This document shows positions 1 through 5,459 of a stretch of 5,461 bases of DNA, in pieces (the first letter of the stretch is position 1; every line of letters begins with the position of its first letter). The notes beneath the pieces were generated by a model, which searched no databases, had not been told where the DNA came from, and saw nothing but the letters and a program-made list of their open reading frames with translations. The DNA comes from Acidobacteriota bacterium (GTDB lineage Bacteria; Acidobacteriota; UBA890; WLXD01), in assembly GCA_022571615.1 (NCBI GenBank), contig JACZXM010000245.1, forward strand, positions 1-5,461. Direction: 5' to 3'. The position numbers were made by a program, and so were the translations under genes.

Positions 1-890
1 AAGGCAAGATTCTCCAAGGAAATGCCGGCGTAGCCCCGAACCAAACGTGCAAGGCCGCACAGGTTCTCGGAAAGGACCGGGTTCCGCTTGTGGGGCATGG
101 CGCTGGAACCCTTCTGATGGCTTCCGAAGGGTTCCTCGACCTCCGAAACCTCGGTCCTCTGAAGGTGCCTTATCTCCACCGCGATCCGCTCCACGGCTCC
201 GGCGGACAGGGCAAGGGCGCAGAGGTATTCGGCATGCCGGTCCCGCGGTACGACCTGGGTCGCCAGCGGTTCCGGCACGAGCCCCAGCCGCCGCAAGGCC
301 ACAACCTCCCAAGGGGGGCGCGTGTGGGCAAAATTTCCCACCGCCCCGGAAAGCTTCCCGTAACGGATCGCCTCCCGAGCGGCCCGCAGGCGCTCCTGGT
401 TTCGAAGGGCCTCGGCATGGAAACCGGCCACCTTCACAGCAAAGCTGGTCGGTTCGGCGTGGATCCCGTGGCTGCGGCCCACGCAGGGCAGATCCTTGAA
501 CTCGACTGCCCGGGCGGCCAGCAGCTGCACCAACCGCCCCCAGGCCCCGATGATCAGATCGAGCGACCGCACACAGCGGAGCGCCAGCGCCGTGTCGAGC
601 ACATCCGAGGAGGTCATTCCCAGGTGCAGGTAGCGAGCCGCGGACCCGACCTGCTGTTCGATCGCCTCCAGGAACGCAATCACGTCGTGGCGCGTGCGCC
701 GCTCGATCTCGGCAACCTGCTCCGGGGTGGGCGGCTGCGCGGAGCGCAACGCCACCATCGCCTCTTCCGGAACGATGCCGCGCACCGCCATCGCCTCGGC
801 GGCCGCCAGCTCCACCTCGAGCCAGGTGGCATACACCGCCCCCTCGTCCCAGAGACGCCCCATCTCCGGTCGCGTGTAGCGAGAGATCAT
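1..890 (-). CDS. purB: Adenylosuccinate lyase PurB, 3' end cut by window edge
   Basis: PurB is a cytoplasmic homotetramer of the fumarase/aspartase superfamily. It removes fumarate from SAICAR and from adenylosuccinate, acting twice in purine synthesis. The frame is open from the ATG at 890 to the window edge and gives 296 residues of a protein usually near 430. The start MISRYTRPEM is typical of the Bacillus-type enzyme. Conserved active-site segments are RHD (H68), YLHLGMTSSD (H89), GRSHGIHAEPT (H141) and the superfamily signature loop GSSAMPHKRNP (261-271); these histidines fall at the Bacillus subtilis positions. No in-frame start lies upstream of 890. The only Shine-Dalgarno-like stretch is a weak AAGGG 11 bases before the ATG. 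The truncation is only the window boundary, because no frameshift or internal stop occurs. The C-terminal helical domain must lie outside the window. Confidence 0.97.
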   Translation of the reverse strand, partial: MISRYTRPEMGRLWDEGAVYATWLEVELAAAEAMAVRGIVPEEAMVALRSAQPPTPEQVAEIERRTRHDVIAFLEAIEQQVGSAARYLHLGMTSSDVLDTALALRCVRSLDLIIGAWGRLVQLLAARAVEFKDLPCVGRSHGIHAEPTSFAVKVAGFHAEALRNQERLRAAREAIRYGKLSGAVGNFAHTRPPWEVVALRRLGLVPEPLATQVVPRDRHAEYLCALALSAGAVERIAVEIRHLQRTEVSEVEEPFGSHQKGSSAMPHKRNPVLSENLCGLARLVRGYAGISLENLA

Positions 891-967
891 GCCCGTGGAT
901 GCCCTTGCAGGCGGTTGGAGGAGACTCGTGAGGTTGGCGCAGCCAAGTGCATCGGGTGGGGACTCCT

Positions 968-976
968 ATCTTACCA
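968..976 (-). promoter_or_regulatory. Possible extended -10 promoter element for purB
   Basis: On the minus strand this reads TGGTAAGAT, a TGn extension followed by a four-of-six match to TATAAT. It lies about 80 bases before the purB ATG, in the 157 bp gap between the PIN toxin gene and purB. No good -35 hexamer is visible at 16-18 bp. The rest of the gap (891-1047) holds nothing else I can name apart from the hairpin at its toxin-side end. This is weak motif evidence only. Confidence 0.22.
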
Positions 977-1039
977 GGAGGACGAATCGCACCCACGCAC
1001 GCTGATGCGTCCCCGGGTGCCGTGTCTGGGCTCGTCTGA

Positions 1040-1062
1040 GCGCCGGTTCAGACTCCCGGCGC
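1040..1062 (-). terminator. GC hairpin across the PIN toxin stop codon, possible weak terminator
   Basis: A 7-bp perfect stem (GCGCCGG pairing with CCGGCGC) encloses a 9-base loop containing the toxin TGA stop region. A competing 6-bp inverted repeat (gtctga/tcagac, 1034-1039 and 1048-1053) overlaps it. No run of U follows on the transcribed strand, so intrinsic termination is doubtful. It may instead stabilise the 3' end of the toxin mRNA. Confidence 0.2.
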
Positions 1063-1458
1063 CACTCCGACTGCAGCAGCCGCTTTGGCAAGGTGCTCGT
1101 CGAACGTCGCCAGCGCCAGATTCAGCCGCAGGGCAAGCTCGAGGTAGCTTGCATCGTAGGCAGACAGGCCCGTCTCGCGTGCGAGTCCTACAAGTCGTTT
1201 CATGGTGTCTGGCTCCGAGGCCACCACACGCACTGGCAGGCGTCCCAGCAGGCTCACGGCCTCCTCCGCGTCGCGTTGGTCGATCCGCCCACGGCGCTCG
1301 GCGACGGCCAGCACGTTGGCCATCTCCGGGCGCCAGAGCTCGGGGACCATTGCTTCGGTCTCGCCGAGCACGGCGAGAAGACGATGCGCTGCGTCGTTGG
1401 TCTCGTCGTGCAGGCACCAGGCGGCGCTGACCGAGCAATCGAGCACGAAAGGGCTCAA
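1048..1458 (-). CDS. PIN-domain ribonuclease toxin, VapC-like
   Basis: This 136-residue protein has the size and layout of a VapC-type toxin, a Mg-dependent endoribonuclease that cleaves RNA when its antitoxin is lost. All four acidic positions expected of the PIN active site are visible: D7 in VLDCSV, E45 in the ELWRPEMANVL helix, D102 in YDASYLELA, and D120 in ATFDEHL near the C-terminus. Nothing suggests inactivation. The start codon is TTG and overlaps the antitoxin TGA as TTGA, with no clear Shine-Dalgarno of its own, so translation probably depends on coupling to the antitoxin. An alternative GTG at codon 5 would leave only two residues before D7 and is unlikely. The domain call is secure. 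The RNA target cannot be read from sequence. Confidence 0.93.
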   Translation of the reverse strand: MSPFVLDCSVSAAWCLHDETNDAAHRLLAVLGETEAMVPELWRPEMANVLAVAERRGRIDQRDAEEAVSLLGRLPVRVVASEPDTMKRLVGLARETGLSAYDASYLELALRLNLALATFDEHLAKAAAAVGVAPGV

Positions 1459-1718
1459 CGTCGCCGCCCCGCGTCGCGGAGGTCCAGGATCGAGTCGGGA
1501 CCGGGTCGGGTTCGCGATCGTAACTCGTCGAGCGCCCCGATCGCCTCTCGGATCCGGCGTTGCGCGTCCTGCTCGGGCGGCACGAGCACGGCCATCGGCA
1601 CGCCACGCTTGGTGATCGTGATGCGCTCGCCGCGCCGCACCCGCTCGAGCAACTCAGACAGATGTGTCTTGGCCTCGAAAGCCCCCACCCTGCCGGTCTT
1701 GTCGCGGTGTGAAGGCAT
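1455..1718 (-). CDS. Phd/YefM-family antitoxin paired with the PIN toxin
   Basis: Antitoxins of this family bind operator DNA through the N-terminal fold and neutralise the toxin with a C-terminal tail. The N-terminal segment VGAFEAKTHLSELLERV, followed by RGERITITKRGVPMAVLVP, is the classic Phd/YefM core. The remaining tail, rich in Arg, Asp and Glu, would contact the PIN protein. Two in-frame ATGs exist, at 1724 and 1718. The AAGGA at 1727-1731 is only 2 bases from the first but 8 from the second, so I use 1718 (87 residues); the longer form is 89. The toxin gene follows with a 4-bp overlap, so the two form an operon. Autoregulation is expected for the family, and candidate operators are the palindromes upstream. 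The family call is firm. The start is less so. Confidence 0.9.
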   Translation of the reverse strand: MPSHRDKTGRVGAFEAKTHLSELLERVRRGERITITKRGVPMAVLVPPEQDAQRRIREAIGALDELRSRTRPGPDSILDLRDAGRRR

Positions 1719-1726
1719 GCTCATGT

Positions 1727-1731
1727 TCCTT
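1727..1731 (-). promoter_or_regulatory. Ribosome binding site that decides the antitoxin start
   Basis: AAGGA on the minus strand lies 8 bases before the ATG at 1718 and only 2 bases before the ATG at 1724. The normal spacing of about 5-9 bases favours the inner ATG. Confidence 0.6.
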
Positions 1732-1760
1732 GGAGACGGCCCGCCGTGCTCCGTTTCCGA

Positions 1761-1776
1761 CGGCCGCCGGCGGCCG
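1761..1776. repeat. Perfect 16-bp GC palindrome in the antitoxin leader
   Basis: The sequence CGGCCGCCGGCGGCCG is its own reverse complement over all 16 bases. It lies 43 bases before the antitoxin start at 1718, inside the predicted transcript leader. It could be an operator for the Phd/YefM antitoxin, or an RNA hairpin with a CGGCCG stem and CCGG loop. No U-run follows, so it is not a standard terminator. High background GC makes such palindromes less rare than in a balanced genome. Confidence 0.5.
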
Positions 1777-1837
1777 GATGCCGGCTCGGCGCAAGCTTGG
1801 CAACAGCGCGCATGGTCGATTGGAATCTATAACAACT

Positions 1838-1867
1838 AGTTTATTAGGCTGGTTGATCATGCGTCAA
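1838..1867 (-). promoter_or_regulatory. Sigma70-like promoter for the antitoxin-toxin operon
   Basis: On the minus strand, TTGACG (five of six to TTGACA, 1862-1867) is followed after 18 bp by TAAACT (four of six to TATAAT, 1838-1843). This lies in the only AT-rich patch of the neighbourhood. The -35 includes the TGA stop of the M16 peptidase gene. An 8-bp palindrome AACTAGTT (1834-1841) overlaps the -10 and is a candidate operator. The predicted start near 1831 gives a leader of about 110 bases before the antitoxin. Confidence 0.5.
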
Positions 1868-3189
1868 GCAAGCAAACCTTCGTCGGGGCACAGGCGGGCC
1901 CCGTCGGGCAAGCGCAGGCCATCGGCATAGCGGGAGCGCAGCTCGTCCGCTACCTGGCGGCGGGCGATCAGGCCGGCTGACAGCGTACTGGGGTCGAACA
2001 GGCGGTTGGCAATGCTCTGGACATCGTCGATGCTCACCGCGTCGATGCCCGCGAGGATCTCGTCGAGGCTGAAGGTGCGGCCGAATGTCATCTCCTGGCG
2101 GGCCAGGTTGGCCATGCGGCCGAAGGTGTTCTCGAGGCTCAGCATGAGGCCGCCCTTGAGGTGTTCTTTTACCCGGGCGAGCTCATCGGGCGCGATGGGC
2201 TCCTGCCGCAGGCGGTCGAGCTCCTGCACGATCAGCTCGAACACCAACGGCACCGACTCCGGGCCGGTTCCGGCCGAGATCCACAGGTAGCCGGTGTCGC
2301 TGTAGCCGGACAGCGAGGAGTAGACGCTGTAGGCCAGGCCGCGCTCCTCGCGAATGGACTGGAACAGGCGCGAGGAAACGCTGCCGCCGAGCAAAGTATT
2401 GAACACATGGGCTCCGTAGCGGACGGGCTCGGCCGTCGAGGGCGCCTCGCAGGCGACGTACAACTGCACCTGCTCGAGGTCGCGGCTGGGGATGATCGTG
2501 AAGTGCGGCTGGCAGCTCGGCGCCACCCGCTCGCGCGTCGACTCGAGCTCCGGCAGAGCACCAAAGTGCTCACGCACCAGTGCCTCCAGCTCCTCGTGGT
2601 GCAGGTTGCCGGCGGCGGCCACCAGCAGGTCTCCGGGTGCGATGGCGCGCAGCTGATGCCGCAGCAGGTCCGGCGTGAAGGAGCGAACGGTGTCACGTGT
2701 GCCGAGAATGGGTCGGCCCATCGGGTGTCCTGACCAGAAGCGCGACAAGAAGGTCTCGAACAGCAGATCTTCGGGATCGTCCTCGGCCGAGGCGATTTCC
2801 TCCAGAACCACCCCCCGCTCGCGCTCCAGCTCCTCGGGATTCAGGCGCGGGTTGGTGACCAGATCGGCGAGCAGATCGAGCGCGTCGGCCAGGTGCTCAT
2901 CGAGCACCATGGCGTAGTAGCAGGCGTTCTCGCGCGAGGTGAACGCATCGAGCTGTCCGCCCATCGAGTCGATCGCCACCGCGATCTGGCGCGTGTCGCG
3001 ACTGAGCGTGCCCTTGAACAGCATGTGCTCGAGGAAGTGGGTGACGCCGTTTAGCGCCTCGGATTCATCGCGCGAACCCATCTTCACCCACACGCCGATG
3101 GACGCCGAGCGCACCGTGGATATGCGCTCGGACACGAGCATCAGCCCGTTCTCGAGCGTCGTGCGACGAATTGCGGAAGGGTCGATCAT
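1864..3189 (-). CDS. M16-family zinc metallopeptidase, processing-peptidase-like
   Basis: M16 peptidases are zinc-dependent enzymes that cleave peptides or unfolded segments inside a clam-shell chamber. This 441-residue protein matches the single-chain bacterial group related to mitochondrial processing peptidase and Bacillus YmxG. The inverted zinc motif HFLEH is at residues 51-55, and the downstream metal-ligand glutamate is in VVLEEI (E131). The second M16 domain carries GGSVSSRLFQSIREERGLAY (268-287), with the conserved Arg and Tyr of the family. No signal peptide or membrane segment is evident, so it is probably cytoplasmic. The ATG at 3189 is the first start after the stop at 3229-3231 in the same frame. 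No Shine-Dalgarno is visible, and the gap to the HEPN gene is only 39 bp, so it may be read from the upstream operon. Family assignment is secure. The substrate is unknown. Confidence 0.96.
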   Translation of the reverse strand: MIDPSAIRRTTLENGLMLVSERISTVRSASIGVWVKMGSRDESEALNGVTHFLEHMLFKGTLSRDTRQIAVAIDSMGGQLDAFTSRENACYYAMVLDEHLADALDLLADLVTNPRLNPEELERERGVVLEEIASAEDDPEDLLFETFLSRFWSGHPMGRPILGTRDTVRSFTPDLLRHQLRAIAPGDLLVAAAGNLHHEELEALVREHFGALPELESTRERVAPSCQPHFTIIPSRDLEQVQLYVACEAPSTAEPVRYGAHVFNTLLGGSVSSRLFQSIREERGLAYSVYSSLSGYSDTGYLWISAGTGPESVPLVFELIVQELDRLRQEPIAPDELARVKEHLKGGLMLSLENTFGRMANLARQEMTFGRTFSLDEILAGIDAVSIDDVQSIANRLFDPSTLSAGLIARRQVADELRSRYADGLRLPDGARLCPDEGLLA

Positions 3190-3190
3190 G

Positions 3191-3205
3191 GCAGGCCGTG
3201 GTGGA
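3191..3205 (+). repeat. 15-bp direct repeat, copy next to the M16 start
   Basis: The 15 bases gcaggccgtggtgga recur perfectly at 5445-5459 in the same orientation. This copy lies one base upstream of the peptidase ATG, in the 39 bp gap after the HEPN gene. Together the copies bracket the GTPase, MNT and HEPN genes. It may be an insertion or recombination footprint, or chance in GC-rich DNA. Confidence 0.45.
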
Positions 3206-3228
3206 GTCGTCGCTGGCGCCGTCGGCGG

Positions 3229-3633
3229 TCAGCCCTCGATGCTCTGGCTGGCGGCTTCGACGATCAGCTCGGCGAAACCGATAGCCCGTGTTGACTGGGC
3301 CGCCGAGAAGGCCTCTGCGGGCGTCCCCTGATCAAGACCGTTCGGGTAGCGCGTCGGGAGGTAGAGCAGATCGAGCTCTCGGGCGCCGTCCAACTGCGCG
3401 CTCAGCTGCTCCGATCGGGGCTCTAGCGCCTGGATCAACGAGCGCACGTTGTGGCCAATGACCGCCCTGGCCCCGCTGTTGTAATGGACTGTCTTGACCG
3501 CCATTTCCGCGGCCTGCTGGGCGTGGAAGCAGGCTGGAGGATGGTAGCCGCCGGAGGCAGCGTGACGTGCATATTCGAGTTCTTCACGGGCCGACTGGAG
3601 CCATCGCAGGGCTTCACGGAGTCGATCTTTCAT
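3229..3633 (-). CDS. HEPN-domain protein, probable toxin partner of the MNT protein
   Basis: HEPN proteins are small all-helical proteins. Many act as ribonucleases and are paired with a minimal nucleotidyltransferase (MNT) that restrains them. This 134-residue product shows the features of the PF05168-type group: a charged first helix (WLQSAREELEYARHA), the core CFHAQQAAEMAVK (35-47), a GHNV segment (60-63) and LYLPTRYPNG (90-99). An R-x4-H is present (R56 to H61), but its His aligns with the family H(D/N)L position and the HepT-type RX4HXY tyrosine is a valine. Ribonuclease activity is therefore uncertain. The gene overlaps the MNT gene by 20 bp, with a good Shine-Dalgarno inside it, so the two are co-translated. 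If not a toxin, it could be a nucleotide- or substrate-binding partner of the MNT enzyme. Confidence 0.9.
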   Translation of the reverse strand: MKDRLREALRWLQSAREELEYARHAASGGYHPPACFHAQQAAEMAVKTVHYNSGARAVIGHNVRSLIQALEPRSEQLSAQLDGARELDLLYLPTRYPNGLDQGTPAEAFSAAQSTRAIGFAELIVEAASQSIEG

Positions 3634-3973
3634 AGATCGTCACCCCTTGTGAGGCAAGAGCTGCGAAGAGCCCGATTCCTCGCTCGATGCCTGCCGCGAA
3701 CTCCTCTGGTGTGTAGATGACCAGGTCGAGCGCGACCGGGATCGCGTCGAACAGCTCACGCAACAGCGAGGCCCTCTCGAGTGGCGCCAGGTCGGTCGCC
3801 AGAACCACGACAAGGTCGAGGTCGGCGTAGCCATCGCTGGTTGCGCGCGCGTACGAACCGAAGGCAACGGCCCGCACGGCTCCCGCAGCCTGGAGCGGCG
3901 CGAAGGCCAACTCCGCGAGCTCTTGGAGTGTGTACGCGGCCGTTTCTTGAAGCACAACAACGTCATTGCCCAT
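3614..3973 (-). CDS. MNT-type minimal nucleotidyltransferase, probable antitoxin
   Basis: This is a small polymerase-beta-fold nucleotidyltransferase. In characterised MNT-HEPN pairs the enzyme adds AMP to the HEPN toxin and inactivates it. From the ATG at 3973 it is 119 residues. The motif GSYAR (39-43) is followed by DLD (D51, D53), and a third acid, D83, is in VALDLVIYT, so the catalytic triad looks complete. The frame is open further up to an ATG at 4084, which would add 37 residues and overlap the GTPase gene. I reject that start because the extra segment is low-complexity, lacks the fold, and would begin inside the upstream gene. No Shine-Dalgarno precedes 3973, but a TGCTACGAT element ends exactly 6 bases before the ATG, suggesting a leaderless message. 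It overlaps HEPN by 20 bp. Confidence 0.9.
   Translation of the reverse strand: MGNDVVVLQETAAYTLQELAELAFAPLQAAGAVRAVAFGSYARATSDGYADLDLVVVLATDLAPLERASLLRELFDAIPVALDLVIYTPEEFAAGIERGIGLFAALASQGVTIYERSTP
3640..3648 (-). promoter_or_regulatory. Ribosome binding site of the HEPN gene inside the MNT gene
   Basis: On the minus strand AAGGGGTGA lies 6 bases before the HEPN ATG at 3633, within the last codons of the MNT gene. This is the clearest Shine-Dalgarno of the pair, so the HEPN gene can initiate by its own site as well as by coupling. Confidence 0.6.
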
Positions 3974-3979
3974 GGCGCG

Positions 3980-3988
3980 ATCGTAGCA
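3980..3988 (-). promoter_or_regulatory. Extended -10 that would give a leaderless MNT mRNA
   Basis: The minus strand reads TGCTACGAT (TGn plus a TAnnnT hexamer), and six bases separate it from the ATG at 3973. A start seven bases after the hexamer would fall on the A of that ATG. This matches the missing Shine-Dalgarno and supports the short start. No -35 is recognisable at this spacing. Confidence 0.35.
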
Positions 3989-4010
3989 CGGGCCTCGGGC
4001 ACGCCGGCGC

Positions 4011-4039
4011 AGTATCTGCTTGGCGTCCGGCCCGGACAA
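4011..4039 (-). promoter_or_regulatory. Sigma70-like promoter upstream of the MNT-HEPN pair
   Basis: On the minus strand TTGTCC (4034-4039) and GATACT (4011-4016) each match four of six consensus bases and are exactly 17 bp apart. Transcription would begin near 4004, about 30 bases before the MNT ATG. It lies in the gap after the GTPase stop and would make the toxin-antitoxin pair independent of that gene. Confidence 0.4.
4025..4037. repeat. Dyad over the -35 of the MNT-HEPN promoter, candidate operator
   Basis: gtccgg and ccggac (6-bp perfect arms, one central base) form a dyad covering 4025-4037. It overlaps the TTGTCC hexamer, so a bound repressor could block polymerase. Self-repression through such sites is common for toxin-antitoxin operons, but the GC-rich background makes short dyads frequent. 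Confidence 0.35.
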
Positions 4040-4058
4040 AGTCAGCGCGCTGTGGGCA

Positions 4059-5375
4059 TCAGCCGGTGAACTCCGCCAAGGCATCCTCTAGGGTTGGCCG
4101 GCCGATTTCCTGCAGCTCGTAGCCAACGCGGAGCGCCGGCACGTCGATGCTCAGAAGGGCCCGTAGATCGATTGGCGTGGCCACCAGCACCAGGTCGCAG
4201 GGAGTGGCGTTGATTGTCTCCTCCAGCTCCCGGATCTGCTCGTCGCTGTAGCCCATTGCCGGCAAGCAAGCCTCGATGTGGTCGTATTTCTCGAAGGTCT
4301 CGGCGATGCTACCCACCGCGAACGGGCGGGGGTCGGCAAGGTCGGCGGAGCCGAACTTGAGCGCTGCCGTCACGCCGGCGCCGTACTCCATGCCGCCATG
4401 GGTGAGCGTCGGGCCGTCTTCGATCACCAGCACCTGCTTGCCGGCGATTTGCTCGGCACCATCGACGAACAGCGGCGAGGCCGCATCGATAACCATCGCC
4501 TTCGGGTTGATCTCGGCGATGTTCTGGCGCACCTGCTGTACCGCCTCGGGTGAGGCGGTATCGATCTTGTTGATCACCACCGCATCGGCGCGCCGCAAGT
4601 TCGCCTCGCCGGGGTAGTAGCTCACCTCGTGACCCGGCCGGTGCGGATCGAGGACGACGATCTCGAAGTTTGGCGCAATGAACGGAAGATCGTTGTTGCC
4701 ACCGTCCCAGACGATCAGGTCGGCCTCCTCTTCGGCCTCGGTGACGATAGCGCCGTAATCGACCCCGGCGTACACCACCGCACCGCGACGGATGTGCGGC
4801 TCGTACTCCTCGCGCTCCTCGATGGTGCAATCGTGCAGATCGAGATCCTGCAGCGTGGCGAAGCGCTGCACTCTCTGGCGCACCAGGTCGCCATAGGGCA
4901 TCGGGTGGCGAATGGCCACCACTTTCTTGCCCGCATCCATGAGGATCTGCATCACCCGGCGGGTGGTCTGGCTCTTGCCGCAGCCGGTGCGCACGGCGCA
5001 GATCGAGATCACCGGAACGGAGGCCTTAACGGTGCCGTTGTTCATTCCCAGGAGACGAAAATCGGCCCCCGCGGCGGTGGTGCGCGAGGCCAGGTGCATG
5101 ACCTGCTCGTGCGACAGGTCGCTGTAGGCGAGCACCACCTCGTGGATGCTCCGTTCCACGATCAGCTGCTCGAATCCCTCCTCGGGCAGGATGGGCACGC
5201 CGTCCGGGTACAGCTTGCCGGCCAGCTGTGCGGGATAGGTCCGGCCCTCGATATCAGGAATCTGGGTGGCGGTGAAGGCAACCACTTCGTAGGCTTCGTT
5301 GTCGCGGAACGTCGTGTTGAAGTTATGGAAGTCGCGCCCGGCAGCGCCCAGGATCAGTACACGCGTGCGTGACAT
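4059..5375 (-). CDS. Cyclic 2,3-diphosphoglycerate synthetase-like GTPase
   Basis: This 438-residue protein resembles the archaeal enzyme that closes 2,3-diphosphoglycerate into its cyclic anhydride, but the role of bacterial members is not established. An N-terminal Rossmann-like segment begins VLILGAAGRDFHNFN (6-20). A P-loop-like RTGCGKS (129-135) follows; V128 stands where a canonical Walker A has its first Gly. DGGNND (224-229) may serve as the Mg or switch motif, and NKID (269-272) is a G4 guanine-specificity motif. The C-terminal part contains VLVIEDGPTLTHGGM (315-329). No signal or membrane segment is seen. The ATG at 5375 is the first start in an otherwise open frame, with a GGGGG stretch 6 bases upstream as a weak ribosome site. 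Family membership is fairly sure. A cDPG-making role in this organism is not. Confidence 0.85.
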   Translation of the reverse strand: MSRTRVLILGAAGRDFHNFNTTFRDNEAYEVVAFTATQIPDIEGRTYPAQLAGKLYPDGVPILPEEGFEQLIVERSIHEVVLAYSDLSHEQVMHLASRTTAAGADFRLLGMNNGTVKASVPVISICAVRTGCGKSQTTRRVMQILMDAGKKVVAIRHPMPYGDLVRQRVQRFATLQDLDLHDCTIEEREEYEPHIRRGAVVYAGVDYGAIVTEAEEEADLIVWDGGNNDLPFIAPNFEIVVLDPHRPGHEVSYYPGEANLRRADAVVINKIDTASPEAVQQVRQNIAEINPKAMVIDAASPLFVDGAEQIAGKQVLVIEDGPTLTHGGMEYGAGVTAALKFGSADLADPRPFAVGSIAETFEKYDHIEACLPAMGYSDEQIRELEETINATPCDLVLVATPIDLRALLSIDVPALRVGYELQEIGRPTLEDALAEFTG

Positions 5376-5444
5376 ACAAAGCCCCCGCGGATGTGGGTGT
5401 CGGAGCGGAACAAGTTGTGTCGTGACGATTGTCGGACGCCGCCA

Positions 5445-5459
5445 GCAGGCCGTGGTGGA
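5445..5459 (+). repeat. 15-bp direct repeat, copy upstream of the GTPase
   Basis: This is identical to 3191-3205 and lies about 70 bases upstream of the GTPase ATG, two bases from the window end. The rest of 5376-5461 shows no convincing promoter and no stop codon in any minus-strand frame before the GTPase start, so the tail of another minus-strand gene running in from outside the window cannot be excluded. Confidence 0.45.

Noticed and set aside
90..1430. A 446-codon plus-strand open frame
   Set aside because: It is antisense to purB and the PIN gene. The minus-strand frame gives a clear PurB with its signature loop, while the plus translation is Arg- and Pro-rich with no recognisable domain.
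971..1606. A 211-codon minus-strand open frame
   Set aside because: It overlaps the PIN toxin and antitoxin in another frame. Its translation is rich in Arg, Ser and Pro, typical of a GC-rich shadow frame.
1761..1776. The 16-bp palindrome as an intrinsic terminator of the M16 gene
   Set aside because: No T-run follows on either strand, and a promoter lies between it and the M16 stop.
3974..4084. Longer N-terminus for the MNT protein from the ATG at 4084
   Set aside because: It would start inside the GTPase gene and add 37 residues with no fold features, and promoter-like elements lie inside this stretch.
4629..5372. A 247-codon plus-strand open frame
   Set aside because: It is the antisense shadow of the GTPase gene. 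No family features are visible in its His- and Val-rich translation.
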